A stretch of DNA of 64,000 bases from Streptomyces sp. NBC_00223 (GCF_036199905.1 NZ_CP108109.1:1302001-1366000); one strand, 5' to 3'; numbered from the stretch's first letter, positions 17,084 through 26,512 are shown. The notes: generated from the letters alone by a model not told the origin. A program made the numbers and translations.

Positions 17084-18062
17084 TCAGTCCGCCGGCTGGC
17101 GCAGCCGGGCCGCGCAGGCCCGTACCGGGCCTGGGCCGGGCTGCCGACCTGCGGCCGGACCCTCGGCCCGGCCGCGTCGGTGTTCGTCCAGCGGCGGGCG
17201 GTCAGCCCGGGGCCGTCCAGCGCGTCCCGGGCGACCGGCACAGCCACGGGGGCGCCGGGCCCGTACGGCATACGGCGCGACGGCGGTCCACGCGCAGCCA
17301 TTGCGCAGGACGTCCAGACAGGGCCGGTCGGCGCGGTCGCCCTTGCGCGGCTCGGTGCTCAGCTCCCGGGGACGGCGGTCGGCGAGCGTGCCGGCGCCCT
17401 CGCGGGCGAAGCCCCGTACGTCCTCCACGTCCGCGCGGCGGTCCGGCGGCCGGTCGCCGCGGTCGCTCTTGCCCGGCCCGGTGGTCAGCTCCCGGGGACG
17501 GCGGCGCCGAGCACGCGGCGAAGTCCCGTATGTCGTCCACGTCCGCGCGGCGGTCCGGCGGCACGACGAGATGCAGGCCGCGCGAGCCGGTGGTCATGGG
17601 CGCCCAGGGCAGCCGCAGCTCGTCCAGTAGCTCACCGACCTGGACCCCTCGGAGGGCGCTCCTGGTGGCCCGCCGGACTTCACGCCGGTCCGGTGGGCCG
17701 CCGTACGCCTCGAACACCGGCCGGTCCCGGGACAGCCAGCGGTGAAGCGTGGGGCAGCCCTGGCCAGGCCAGGTGGACGAGCGTGCCGGCGGTGTCGACC
17801 GGCACATGCGTGACCGTGCCGTCCTCCTTGGGCAGCTCGGTCCGCCGGATCCACTCCGGACAGTGCGCGGGCACGTTCTTCCGCATGAAACGCCGCCCGT
17901 CGATCCCGTCCGGGTGAAGCCCCAGCATCAGCGGCCGGTCCTGCGGATACGGCAGCGCGCAGGCGCGATCTCCCGGGCGTACGCGGCCCGGTCCGCCTTG
18001 GTGACGGCCGCGGTGGCCGGGAACAGCACCTTCCCTGCGCATGCCGCCTCCACCCGGTGGCG
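17084..18062 (-). pseudogene. Decayed LigD-type polymerase/primase domain gene
   Basis: Fragments of the non-homologous end-joining polymerase domain are readable in successive frames on the minus strand. These are KVLFPATAAVTKADRAAY near 18030; then RPLMLGLHPDGIDGRRFMRK and WIRRTELPKEDGTVTHVPVD; then TLHRWLSRDRP and LPWAPMTTGSRGLHLVVPPD; finally LDVLRNGCAWTAVAPYAVRA and PGLTARRWT. At least three frameshifts separate them and part of the middle is duplicated (17326-17561). An intact copy would be about 300 residues. The product is not functional as it stands. Confidence 0.8.
17326..17561. repeat. Imperfect tandem duplication inside the LigD pseudogene
   Basis: Two adjacent units (17326-17451 and 17452-17561) share long blocks such as CAGCTCCCGGGGACGGCGG and TCCACGTCCGCGCGGCGGTC. 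The second is about 16 bases shorter. Duplication within a decaying gene explains why the family's sequence appears twice in shifted frames here. Confidence 0.65.
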
Positions 18063-18083
18063 GCCGGTCGCCGCCGGGGGTGT

Positions 18084-19946
18084 TCAGGACGCGATGAGTT
18101 TGCGGGCCGCGGCCTCGATCGAGGAGGAGCTGATGCCCGCCGCGTCGAGCTGCTGCGCCGGGGTGGCCGAGCCGGGCATGGCGTGGACCGCGAGCCGGGT
18201 CAGCCGCGGCATGGGCAGACCGTTGCCGAATGCCTCCAGCACGGCGTCGGCGAGACCGCCCTCGGGGTGGTGGTCCTCGACGGTCACGAACCGCCCGGTC
18301 AGCGCGGCGGCCTCGCGCAGGGTCGGGGTGTCGACCGGCTTGAGCGAGTACAGATCGATCACCCGGGCGTGGATGCCGTCGGCGGCGAGCCGATCGGCGG
18401 CGGCCAGCGCCTCGTGCACGGTGACACCCGCGCCGATCAGGGTGACCTGGTCGTCGGGGTGCGAGCGCAGCAGCTTGCTGCCGCCGATCGGGAAGGCGTC
18501 CTCGGGACCGTAGATCACCGGGGTGTTGCCGCGAGTCGTACGCAGATAGGTGATGCCGGGGCGCTCGGCCATGGCCGTCACCAGCTGGACGGCCTGATTG
18601 GCGTCGCACGGGTACAGGACGGTGCTGCCGTGGATCGCCCGCAGCATCGCCAGGTCCTCCAGGGCCATCTGCGAGGGGCCGTCCTCACCGATGGAGACGC
18701 CGGCGTGCGAGCCGACCACATTGAGGTCGGAGCGGCTGATCGCGGCCATCCGCAGGAAGTCGTGGGCGCGGGTGAGGAAGGCCGCGAAGGTGGCGGCGTA
18801 CGGCTTCCAGCCGCACACACCGACCCCGACCGCGGCGGCGATCAGCTGCTGCTCCGCGATGTAGCACTCGATGTAGCGCTCGGGGTGGTCCTTGGCGAAG
18901 AGCTGTGCCTTGGTGGAGTCGCCGACCTCGCCGTCGAGGGTGACCACGTCCTCGCGCAGCGTGCCCAGTACGGCCAGTGTCTCGCCGAAGGCGGTACGGG
19001 TGGCGACGCTGTCGCCCGGCGCGTAGCGCGGCAGCGGGGCGTGCGGCCGGCCGCCGCGCGGGGAGCGCTCGGCGGCGGGCGGGCGCTGCACCTCGACCCG
19101 CAGGTCTCGCAGGCCGCCGAGCTCGCGGATCGCCGCCTGAGCATCGGGCAGCGGCTTGCCGTGCATGCCCTCGCGGTCCTCCACGGCGGCCACGCCCCGG
19201 CCCTTGCGGGTCCTGGCGATGATCGCGGTGGGCGCGCCGCGGGTGGTGCGGGCGGTGGTCATCGCGGCGTCCACGGCGTCGATGTCGTGGCCGTCGATCT
19301 GCACGGTGTGCCAGCCGAAGGCGCGGATACGGCGGGCGTAGGCGTCCAGGTCCCAGCCGTGGCGGGTGGGGCCGCGCTGGCCGAGGCGGTTGATGTCGAG
19401 GATCACGGTGAGGTTGTCCAGCCCCTCGATCCCGGCGTGCTCGAACGCCTCCCACACCGAGCCCTCGGCCAGCTCGCTGTCCCCGCACAGCACCCAGGTG
19501 CGGTACGGCAGGTGGTCCAGGCGCTTGCCGGCGAGTGCCACGCCGACGCCGATGGGCAGGCCCTGGCCGAGGGAGCCGGTGGCCACGTCGACCCACGGCA
19601 GCTTGGGGGTGGGGTGGCCCTCCAGACGGCTGCCGAGCTTGCGGAAGGTCAGCAGCTCCTCGTCGGTGATCGCGCCGGCCGCTTTGTACGCGGAGTACAG
19701 CAGCGGGGAGGCGTGGCCCTTGGAGAAGATGAGGTGGTCGTTGCCGGGGAGGTCGGGGTGGTCGAAGTCGTAGCGCAGATGGCGGGCGAGCAGGACGGCG
19801 ACGAGGTCCGCGGCGGACATCGAGGAGGTGGGGTGGCCGGAGCCGGCGGCGTCCGCGGCGCGTACGGAGTCCACGCGGAGTTGTTGGCCGAGTTCGGCGA
19901 GTTGCGCTCCGCTGAGGGTGGGGGATTGGGTGACGGTGGGGGGCAT
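18084..19946 (-). CDS. tkt: Transketolase (single-chain, short form)
   Basis: The 620-residue enzyme transfers two-carbon ketol units in the pentose phosphate pathway using thiamine diphosphate. It shows GSGHPTSSMSAADL near the N-terminus, the cofactor region LCGDSELAEGSVWEAFEHAG, the pyrimidine-domain sequence VVTLDGEVGDSTKAQLF with the catalytic-type YIECYIAEQQ, and GSHAGVSIGEDGPSQMALED. It is shorter than classical 690-residue transketolases but covers both thiamine-binding domains and the C-terminal domain. ATG 19946 follows GGGAGA. It stands apart from a central carbon operon. Confidence 0.88.
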   Translation of the reverse strand: MPPTVTQSPTLSGAQLAELGQQLRVDSVRAADAAGSGHPTSSMSAADLVAVLLARHLRYDFDHPDLPGNDHLIFSKGHASPLLYSAYKAAGAITDEELLTFRKLGSRLEGHPTPKLPWVDVATGSLGQGLPIGVGVALAGKRLDHLPYRTWVLCGDSELAEGSVWEAFEHAGIEGLDNLTVILDINRLGQRGPTRHGWDLDAYARRIRAFGWHTVQIDGHDIDAVDAAMTTARTTRGAPTAIIARTRKGRGVAAVEDREGMHGKPLPDAQAAIRELGGLRDLRVEVQRPPAAERSPRGGRPHAPLPRYAPGDSVATRTAFGETLAVLGTLREDVVTLDGEVGDSTKAQLFAKDHPERYIECYIAEQQLIAAAVGVGVCGWKPYAATFAAFLTRAHDFLRMAAISRSDLNVVGSHAGVSIGEDGPSQMALEDLAMLRAIHGSTVLYPCDANQAVQLVTAMAERPGITYLRTTRGNTPVIYGPEDAFPIGGSKLLRSHPDDQVTLIGAGVTVHEALAAADRLAADGIHARVIDLYSLKPVDTPTLREAAALTGRFVTVEDHHPEGGLADAVLEAFGNGLPMPRLTRLAVHAMPGSATPAQQLDAAGISSSSIEAAARKLIAS

Positions 19947-20029
19947 GGGCGGGGTCTCCCTTCGGGCGGGCAGTCTTCCCCCGTGCGGCTGCCCGGCCCC
20001 CGCGAGGACAAACGGGCCGCGGGCCCCGC

Positions 20030-20494
20030 AGGGGCGCGGGGAACTGCGCGACCAGCCACGACGGCGCTGCCGCGAGCCCGCACGCCCAGCCCCCCACGGT
20101 CCGCACCGGACCACCAGCCGGTGAAGGGCTGAGCGCGCAGTTCCTCGCGCCCCTAAACAGGCCGCACACGGCGGGTAAAGACGAAGCAGTCGCCCCGCAG
20201 GGGCGCGGGGAACTGCGCGACCAGCCACGACGACGCTGGCCCAGGCCCGCACGCCCAGCCCCTTGCGGTCCGCTCCGGACCACCAGCCGGTGGACGGCTG
20301 GTCGCGCAGTTCCTCGCGCCCCTAAACAGGCCGCACACCGGCAGGTGAAGACGAAACGGTCGCCCTACCAGGGGCGCGGGGAACTGCGCGACCAGCCACG
20401 ACGGCGCTGCCGCGAGCCCGCACGCCCAGCCCCCCACGGTCCGCACCGGACCACCCGCCCGCGGCGGGCTGAGCGCGCAGTTCCTCGCACCCCT
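20030..20494. repeat. Three 125-bp inverted-repeat (stem-loop) units in tandem
   Basis: Units at 20030-20154, 20199-20323 and 20370-20494 are each exactly 125 bp. Each opens with a 21-base arm containing GGCGCGGGGAACTGCGC and closes with its near-complement ending TTCCTCGCGCCCCT, so each can fold into a 21-bp stem with 1-2 mismatches. The interiors share CGCACGCCCAGCCCC and a CGGTCCG...CGGACC sub-hairpin. Related GGGAACTGCGCGACC palindromes are scattered through Streptomyces intergenic regions. They lie between the transketolase start and the ABC ATPase stop, both minus strand. Confidence 0.85.
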
Positions 20495-20544
20495 GCGGGG
20501 GCCACCCGCCCCGGGGAAATCTCGCGACGACCCCCCGTCAGGGG

Positions 20545-21333
20545 CTAGTGAGGGAGGATTTTCGCGAGGAAGTCGCGGGCGCGGGGGGTGTGGGGGGACG
20601 TGAAGAAGTCGGCCGGCGGACGGTCCTCGACGATGCGGCCGTCTGCCATGAAGACGACGCGGTCGGCGGCCGACCGGGCGAAGCCCATCTCGTGGGTGAC
20701 GACCACCATCGTCATCCCCTCCTCCACCAGCCCCCGCATGACATCCAGCACCTCATTGATCATCTCGGGATCCAGCGCCGACGTCGGCTCGTCGAAAAGC
20801 ATCGCCTTGGGCTCCATCGCCAGCGCCCGCGCGATCGCGACCCGCTGCTGCTGTCCCCCGGACAGCTGCGGGGGGAACTTCGCGGCGTGCTCCCCCACCC
20901 CCACCCGTTCCAGCAGCTCACGCGCGCGGCGCTCGGCCTCGGCCGGCTGCCGCCCCCGTATCCGCACCGGCGCGAGCGTGACGTTCTCCAGCACCGTGCG
21001 GTGGGCGAAGAGGTGGAAGCCCTGGAAGACCATCCCCACCTCGGCCCGCAGCCGGGCCAGCTCACGGCCGCCGGCGGGCAGCGGCTCGCCGTCGATGGTG
21101 ATCGTGCCGGAGTCCACGGTCTCCAGCCGGTTCACGGCCCGGCACAGCGTGGACTTGCCGGAGCCGGACGGCCCGATGACCACCACGACCTCGCCGCGGC
21201 CGACGGACAGGTCGATGTCCTTGAGGACGTGCAGCGCCCCGAAGTGCTTGTTGACCCCGCGCAGGACGATCAGCGGCTCGCCGGGCCCGGCGGACGGGCC
21301 CCGCACCACCGGGGCTATGGGATCGGCGGCCAC
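20545..21333 (-). CDS. Polar amino acid ABC transporter ATP-binding protein (orphan)
   Basis: The 262-residue protein has Walker [10 protein letters not shown], the Q-loop region [20 protein letters not shown], signature LSGGQQQR, Walker [15 protein letters not shown] and the H-loop [10 protein letters not shown]. The whole is closest to the GlnQ/HisP/ArtP family that powers amino acid uptake. GTG 21333 gives a normal N-terminus. No permease or binding-protein gene is next to it; instead a TfoX-domain gene ends ten bases upstream on the same strand. It must pair with components elsewhere. Confidence 0.88.
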   Translation of the reverse strand: MAADPIAPVVRGPSAGPGEPLIVLRGVNKHFGALHVLKDIDLSVGRGEVVVVIGPSGSGKSTLCRAVNRLETVDSGTITIDGEPLPAGGRELARLRAEVGMVFQGFHLFAHRTVLENVTLAPVRIRGRQPAEAERRARELLERVGVGEHAAKFPPQLSGGQQQRVAIARALAMEPKAMLFDEPTSALDPEMINEVLDVMRGLVEEGMTMVVVTHEMGFARSAADRVVFMADGRIVEDRPPADFFTSPHTPRARDFLAKILPH

Positions 21334-21343
21334 GGCGGACCGC

Positions 21344-21595
21344 TCACCCCAGCACGCGATGGACCAGCGTGTCCCGCTCGGTCTGCGGGATCGCCGTCCA
21401 CCGCATGCCGCGCAGTGCGCCTTCCAGGGCCAGCAGGGTGTGCGTACAGGCGTCCTCGGGCAGCTCGGGGCGGAGCTTCTCGAAGGCGCGGCCCGAACCC
21501 AGGCGGCGCAGTTCGCCCGCGTCACCGACGCCCGCGCGGCGCAGTCGGTCGGCGAGCACCGCCCCGATGTTCGGCAGCTGTTGAAGGGAGTCCAC
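21344..21595 (-). CDS. TfoX/Sxy C-terminal domain protein
   Basis: The 83-residue protein starts at GTG 21595 with GGAGG six bases upstream. The sequence ([20 protein letters not shown], then [15 protein letters not shown] and [16 protein letters not shown]) matches the helix-hairpin-helix-like C-terminal domain of TfoX/Sxy proteins without the N-terminal domain. Stand-alone versions are common in bacteria and their role is unclear. It lies ten bases before the ABC ATPase gene and is probably co-transcribed. Confidence 0.85.
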   Translation of the reverse strand: MDSLQQLPNIGAVLADRLRRAGVGDAGELRRLGSGRAFEKLRPELPEDACTHTLLALEGALRGMRWTAIPQTERDTLVHRVLG

Positions 21596-21785
21596 GTCGT
21601 GCCTCCGGTGACGAGCTGGTGGGTGAAGGTGAGGTGAGGGTGCGTCAGAACGGATTTCCGTGGCGCCATCATGCACCGCGCGCGGGCGCCTGCCGGGCGT
21701 TCCGGCCTGACACGCCCGTGGCCGTCCCCCGCCGTGGTGACAGCGGGTCACCCCGCCGCGCATCCGCCGCACCCGCCGGGCCGGC

Positions 21786-22565
21786 TCAGACGTCCAGGTC
21801 GAGCACGACCGGCGCATGGTCCGAGGCCCCCTTGCCCTTGCGCTCCTCTCGGTCCACGTACGCGTCGCCGACCGCCTTGGCGAAGGGCGCGTTGCCGTAC
21901 ACCAGGTCGATCCGCATCCCGCGGTTCTTCGGGAAGGCGAGCTGGCGGTAGTCCCAGTACGTGTACGGGTGGTCGTACTTCAGCGGGCGCGGCACCACGT
22001 CGCTGAGGCCGGTCCCGCGCAGCTCGGTGAGCGCGGCCCGCTCGGCTGGCGTGACATGGGTGCTGCCCTCGAAGACTGAGCGGTCCCAGACGTCCTCGTC
22101 GGCGGGCGCGACATTGAAGTCGCCGAGCACCGCGAACGGCCGCGTCCCGCCCGCGTCCCCGGCGACCGCGGCCTTGAGCGACTCCAGCCAGCGCAGCTTG
22201 TACGCGAAGTGCGGGTGGTCGACCTCGCGCCCGTTCGGCACGTACACCGACCACAGGCGGACCGGGCCGCAGGTCGCGGCGACCGCGCGGGGCTCCTGGA
22301 CGCCCTCGTACTCCGGGCCGTCCGGGAGCCCCTGGACCACGTCCTCCAGACCCACCCGGGAGATCAGCGCCACCCCGTTCCACCTGCCGGTGGCGTGCAC
22401 GGCCGCCTCGTACCCCAGCTCGCGCAGCTCCTCGCGGGGGAACTGCTCGGCGGTGCACTTGGTCTCCTGGACGCACAGGACGTCCGTGCCGCTGCTCTCC
22501 AGCCAGGCGAGCAGCCGGGGGAGGCGAACGGTGATCGAGTTGATGTTCCAGGTCGCGATGCGCAT
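21786..22565 (-). CDS. xth: Exodeoxyribonuclease III / AP endonuclease
   Basis: The 259-residue enzyme repairs abasic sites in DNA. It starts at MRIATWNINSITVRLPRLL and holds the metal-site glutamate in CVQETKCTAEQFP. Other active-site motifs are DFNVAPADEDVWD and the terminal SDHAPVVLDL, where the Asp/His pair is catalytic. A GRWNGVALISRVG block is also characteristic. All catalytic residues expected for the xth family are present. Confidence 0.93.
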   Translation of the reverse strand: MRIATWNINSITVRLPRLLAWLESSGTDVLCVQETKCTAEQFPREELRELGYEAAVHATGRWNGVALISRVGLEDVVQGLPDGPEYEGVQEPRAVAATCGPVRLWSVYVPNGREVDHPHFAYKLRWLESLKAAVAGDAGGTRPFAVLGDFNVAPADEDVWDRSVFEGSTHVTPAERAALTELRGTGLSDVVPRPLKYDHPYTYWDYRQLAFPKNRGMRIDLVYGNAPFAKAVGDAYVDREERKGKGASDHAPVVLDLDV

Positions 22566-22607
22566 GTCTGCCAACCTAGCGGGTGGGTACGACAGTGACC
22601 GGCGGGC

Positions 22608-23240
22608 TCAGACCTCGGCGCCGTCGCCGGGGGCGAACCGCAGGTGGTCGGCGCCGCCCAGATTGCCGATCTGCTGGTCGTAGATGGGCCGGGCGAGGTC
22701 GGTGAGCAGGGCGTCGTGGACGTCCACCGCGCGGCGCGGCTTGATCTCGCGGACGTAGTCGATGATCTCGGAGATCTTGCTCCAGGGTGCCTGTACGGGC
22801 AGCAGCAGCGTGTCGACCGGGTGGTTCGGATGGGTCAGCGCGTCGCCGGGGTGGAAGACCGAACCGTCGATCAGGAAGCCGACGTTGGTGATCCGCGGGA
22901 TGTCCGGGTGGATCACGGCGTGCAGCTCGCCGTGCACCTGGACGTCGAAGCCGGCCGAGGTGAAGGCGTCGCCCTGCCCGACGGTGTGCACCCGGCCGGG
23001 AAAGGCGGCGGAGAGCCGGTCGGCGACGCTGCGCAGCGTCCACAGCTCGGCGGCGAGGTTGGACTCCAGCCCCGCCCGCAGCCGGTCCTCGTTGAAGTGG
23101 TCCAGGTGCTCGTGGGTGACGAGGATGACGTCGGCGCCGACCGCCGCGTCCTCCTCGCTGAAGGTGCCCGGGTCGATGACCAGCGTCCGCCCGTCCTTCT
23201 GGAGCGTCACGCAGGCATGCCGTTTCTTCGTCAGCTTCAT
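22608..23240 (-). CDS. Metallo-beta-lactamase fold hydrolase (UlaG-like)
   Basis: The 210-residue protein has the dinuclear metal motif THEHLDHFN near residue 48. Further ligand regions follow (VHGELHAVIHPD, FHPGDALTHPN), as in the L-ascorbate-6-phosphate lactonase-like beta-lactamase_2 family. MKLTKKRHACVTL is the conserved start of these actinobacterial members. The substrate is unknown. It lies 42 bases upstream of the exonuclease III gene on the same strand, but a functional link is not evident. Confidence 0.87.
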   Translation of the reverse strand: MKLTKKRHACVTLQKDGRTLVIDPGTFSEEDAAVGADVILVTHEHLDHFNEDRLRAGLESNLAAELWTLRSVADRLSAAFPGRVHTVGQGDAFTSAGFDVQVHGELHAVIHPDIPRITNVGFLIDGSVFHPGDALTHPNHPVDTLLLPVQAPWSKISEIIDYVREIKPRRAVDVHDALLTDLARPIYDQQIGNLGGADHLRFAPGDGAEV

Positions 23241-23277
23241 GGCACCCATCTTGCTACGGCACACCGTGTTCCCGCGG

Positions 23278-24711
23278 TCACGCCCGGCCGCCGGTCTCCT
23301 GCTCGATGACCGTTCTGGCCGTGTCGACGGCGGCCCGGGCGGCGGGCAGGCCGCAGTACACCGCCGTCTGCAGCAGTGCCTCCTCTATCTCGGCGGGGGT
23401 CAGCCCGCCGCGCAGCGCCGCCCTGGTGTGGTCGGCCAGTTCGGCGAGCTGTCCGGTGGCGGTCAGCGCGGTGAGGGCGACGAAGCTGCGGGTGCGCCGG
23501 TCGAGTCCTGGCCTGGTCCATATCTCGCCCCAGGCGTAGCGGGTGGCGAAGGAGTCGAACTCCGCGCCGAAGGTCTCGGCGCGGGCGACGGCCGCCTCGA
23601 CCTCCGCGTCGCCGATCAGCTCGCGCCTGATCCGCAGCCCCTCGGCGTAGCGGTCGGGCTGCGGGGGCGCGCCGGCGGGCGCGGGGGCCCGGGGCGTTAC
23701 AGGCGGCGGCGTGGGCGCGAAGGGGGTGAGGGCGGCCGGGGCGCGCTCGGCCCAGGCGCCCTCGAAGTGCCGGGCCAGCAGGTCGCCGACGGCGCCCGGC
23801 TCCTCGACGGGGGCCAGGTGCCCGGTGCCGGGGACGACGGCCAGCCGCGCGTCGGGGATGCCCGCGACCAGCAGCCGGGCGTCGGCGGGCGGGGTCTCGG
23901 TGTCGTCGGCGCCCGCGACCACCAGCGTCGGCACGGTGATGCTGCCGAGCACGTCACGGATGTCGAACGCGGCCAGCGCCTCGCAGGCCGCGACGTAGCA
24001 GGCGGCGTCGGTGGTCCTGACCATCTGCACGGCCCAGTCCGTGATCGCGGGCTGAGTGGCGAGGAAGGGCGCGGTGAACCAGCGCTCGGGGGTGGTGCCC
24101 GCGGTGCGGTCCAGGCCGTTGGCGCGAACCACCACCCCGCGCTGCCGCCAGATGTCGGCGCTGCCGAAGCGGGCGGCGGCCGAGACCAGGGCGAGCGCGG
24201 CCACCCGGTCGGGCCGCAGCAGCGCCAGCCGGGCGCCGACGGCCGCGCCGAGCGAGCAGCCCGCGTAGGCGAAGACGTCGACGCTCTCGTCGTCCAGGAC
24301 GGCGAGCAGCCGTCTGGCCAGGTCGTCGACCGAGGAGGCGGGTTCGGCGGGGGCGCCGCCGTGGCCGGGCAGCTCGTAGCGCAGCACCCGCCAGGTGTCG
24401 GTCAGTACGGGCAGCTGGCGGTCCCACATGTGCCAGGTCGCGCCGAGCGCGGGGCCGAGGACCAGTACGGGGGCGGTGTCGGGGCCGTCGAAGCGGTACA
24501 TCAGCGGGGGCGGCAGCGCCAGGTCGTCCCGCTCGTCGTCGTCCCCCGCGGGGGCGGTTCCCGGTCCGGCGGCGGGCCGGTGGTCGCGCTCGTCCCCGTG
24601 GTCGCGCTCGTCCGTGTCGTCGTCCTCTTCGTCGTAGACCGTGTCGTACGGCTTGTACGCGGCGGCGTACCCGCCGCGCTCGTCGGCCGCCTGGTCGGTT
24701 ACCTCGCTCAT
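23278..24711 (-). CDS. pcaL: PcaD-PcaC fusion: 3-oxoadipate enol-lactonase / 4-carboxymuconolactone decarboxylase
   Basis: The 477-residue protein joins an alpha/beta hydrolase (about residues 70-320) to a carboxymuconolactone decarboxylase-type domain (370-470). The hydrolase triad is visible: Ser in AGCSLGAAVG, Asp in VAGADDTETP, His in GTGHLAPVEEP. The C-terminal half has YAWGEIWTRPGLDRRTRSFV and the LAELADHTRAALRGGLTPAE helix. This fusion carries out two steps of the protocatechuate branch in Rhodococcus and Streptomyces. The first 65 residues are a disordered acidic extension. No other pca gene is nearby. Confidence 0.85.
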   Translation of the reverse strand: MSEVTDQAADERGGYAAAYKPYDTVYDEEDDDTDERDHGDERDHRPAAGPGTAPAGDDDERDDLALPPPLMYRFDGPDTAPVLVLGPALGATWHMWDRQLPVLTDTWRVLRYELPGHGGAPAEPASSVDDLARRLLAVLDDESVDVFAYAGCSLGAAVGARLALLRPDRVAALALVSAAARFGSADIWRQRGVVVRANGLDRTAGTTPERWFTAPFLATQPAITDWAVQMVRTTDAACYVAACEALAAFDIRDVLGSITVPTLVVAGADDTETPPADARLLVAGIPDARLAVVPGTGHLAPVEEPGAVGDLLARHFEGAWAERAPAALTPFAPTPPPVTPRAPAPAGAPPQPDRYAEGLRIRRELIGDAEVEAAVARAETFGAEFDSFATRYAWGEIWTRPGLDRRTRSFVALTALTATGQLAELADHTRAALRGGLTPAEIEEALLQTAVYCGLPAARAAVDTARTVIEQETGGRA

Positions 24712-24743
24712 CGCCTCACGCTATCGAGTGAAGGGCACGGCGG

Positions 24744-25367
24744 TCATCCGCCGCTGAACCCGTGCTGGAAGTTGACGGTGGAGACCACGTAGACCCGCGG
24801 CCAGTCGGGGTCGGACAGGCTCACCGTGATGTCGTGGTCCGGCTTGTCGCCGGCCTGGTGGAGTGTCGCCCCGCCCCATTGGCGGGGGATGCTGAAGTCC
24901 CAGCCGGCCAGCGCGCACTGGGCGGCGCTCATGGCGACCTGCCCGTCGCGCAGTTCGGCGCGGCTGGTGCCGACCTGGGCCAGGAAGGTGTCGAGGCCGC
25001 CGGGGGTGGTGGTGAACTCCACGTACAGCTCGCTGGTTTCCCAGGAGTTGGTCTCCATACTGCGCACATGGTGGGCCATGGGCGGGATGGGCACCTGGTA
25101 GATCCGGCGCTGGAGCTTGGTGGGGTAGAAGTCGGCGATGCGGTGGCCGGGCGAGGTCTGCGCCTGCGCGGCCTCGTCGTCGCCGTCGCCGCGGCTCTGC
25201 TCGGCGGAGATGATCACATAGCCGATCGGGACGAGGACGAGCAGCGGTACGACCGTCCAGCGCACCCAGCGCGGGAGGTCGCGCGCGGGCGGGAGCTGCG
25301 CCGTCCCGTCGTCGGCGGCCTCCCCGTCCTGGGCGTGTTCGGGGGCGCGTTCCGGGGTTGTCGTCAT
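24744..25367 (-). CDS. Hypothetical membrane-anchored protein
   Basis: The 207-residue product has an acidic cytoplasmic start, one membrane helix at about residues 38-56 (WTVVPLLVLVPIGYVIISAE) and an extracellular domain ending VYVVSTVNFQHGFSGG. A lone cysteine lies in SAAQCALAGWDF. Its ATG overlaps the ROK kinase stop by four bases, so the two are coupled. The family is not one I recognise. Confidence 0.75.
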   Translation of the reverse strand: MTTTPERAPEHAQDGEAADDGTAQLPPARDLPRWVRWTVVPLLVLVPIGYVIISAEQSRGDGDDEAAQAQTSPGHRIADFYPTKLQRRIYQVPIPPMAHHVRSMETNSWETSELYVEFTTTPGGLDTFLAQVGTSRAELRDGQVAMSAAQCALAGWDFSIPRQWGGATLHQAGDKPDHDITVSLSDPDWPRVYVVSTVNFQHGFSGG

Positions 25368-26512
25368 GAGCCGTCCGCCTGCCGTCCGTAGACCCGCCCG
25401 TAGCGCTCGTAGCGTTCCACCCGGCGCCGGTTGGCGCGGCGGAAGCGGCGGGCGACCAGCCGGGCCAGGTCGGCGGCGCCCACCATGCCCGCCTCCGGGC
25501 CGAGTTCGGCCTTGACGATCCGCGCCTCGGGCCGGTAGCCGCGGCCGGTGAGCGTACGGCGGAAGGCGTCCCTTGCCGGTCCGATCAGCAGATCGTCGGC
25601 GGCGCTGACCCCGCCGCCGATGACGAAGCACGAAGGGTCGAGCGCGGCGGCCAGGTTGGCGATGCCGACGCCGAGCCACTGGCCGATGTCCTGGAAGAGC
25701 TCGATGCACATCGCGTCGCCCTGCCGGGCCAGTTCGGTGATGAGCGGCCCGGTGATGTCCCGGACGCTGCCGCCGACCCGGTCGATGATCCCGTACGCCA
25801 CCGGGGAGTCGGCGGCGGCCAGTTCGCGGGCCTCCCTGACCAGGGCGTTGCCCGAGCTGTACTGCTCCCAGCAGCCGCGGTTGCCGCACGGGCAGCGGTG
25901 GCCGCCCGGCACCACCTGCATGTGACCGAACTCGCCCGCGACGCCGTAGCGTCCGCGCTTGACCCGGCCGTCCTCCAGGATCGCGCCGCCGATGCCGGTG
26001 CCGAGGGTGATCATCACCAGGTCGTCCTCGCCGCGCGCGGCGCCGAACCGCCACTCGGCCCAGGCCGCGGCGTTGGCGTCGTTGTCGATCACGACCGGGA
26101 CCAGCAGGCGGTCGGCGAGCTTGTCGCGCAGCGGTTCGTCACGCCACGACAGATGAGGGGCGAACAGGATGCGGGAGCGGTCGCTGTCCACCCACCCGGC
26201 GGCGCCGATGCCCACGGCGTGCACGTCGTGCCGCTCGGACAGGTCGAGGACCAGGTCCACGATGGTGTCCTCGACCACCTTGGGGCTCTTGGACCGGTCC
26301 GGGGTCTCGGCGCGCAACTGCTCCAGGATCTTCCCGTCCGGGTCCACGACCCCGGCCATCACCTTGGTGCCGCCGATGTCGATGCCGACGGTGGGGACGC
26401 GGGGTGCGGTCAGATGCGAGCGCCGCTCGCGCAGGTCGCGCCGGCCCACGTTCTGCCACACCGTGGCCCGGGCGGCACTGCCGCGGTAAACACGTTCACG
26501 ATTGGCACTCAA
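25364..26512 (-). CDS. ROK family sugar kinase (glucokinase-like)
   Basis: The product has the ROK phosphate motif VGIDIGGTKVMAG, the catalytic aspartate in VVIDNDANAAAWAEW and the zinc/sugar motif GEFGHMQVVPGGHRCPCGNR followed by GCWEQYSSG. All kinase residues are intact, unlike the regulator at 52066. The likely start is TTG 26512 with GGAG eight bases before it, giving an N-terminal extension of about 48 residues before the first beta strand; a later start is possible. The 26513-26874 gap upstream (about 360 bases) has no supported gene and presumably holds its promoter. Confidence 0.82.
   Translation of the reverse strand: MSANRERVYRGSAARATVWQNVGRRDLRERRSHLTAPRVPTVGIDIGGTKVMAGVVDPDGKILEQLRAETPDRSKSPKVVEDTIVDLVLDLSERHDVHAVGIGAAGWVDSDRSRILFAPHLSWRDEPLRDKLADRLLVPVVIDNDANAAAWAEWRFGAARGEDDLVMITLGTGIGGAILEDGRVKRGRYGVAGEFGHMQVVPGGHRCPCGNRGCWEQYSSGNALVREARELAAADSPVAYGIIDRVGGSVRDITGPLITELARQGDAMCIELFQDIGQWLGVGIANLAAALDPSCFVIGGGVSAADDLLIGPARDAFRRTLTGRGYRPEARIVKAELGPEAGMVGAADLARLVARRFRRANRRRVERYERYGRVYGRQADGS

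Noticed and set aside
18057-20132. A 691-codon plus-strand frame
   Set aside because: It lies opposite transketolase, whose motifs are complete. No independent evidence for coding.
20030-20494. Three repeats considered as an attachment site or replication origin
   Set aside because: No integrase, replication protein, tRNA or DnaA-box-like sequence accompanies them. The inverted-repeat structure fits intergenic REP-like units better.
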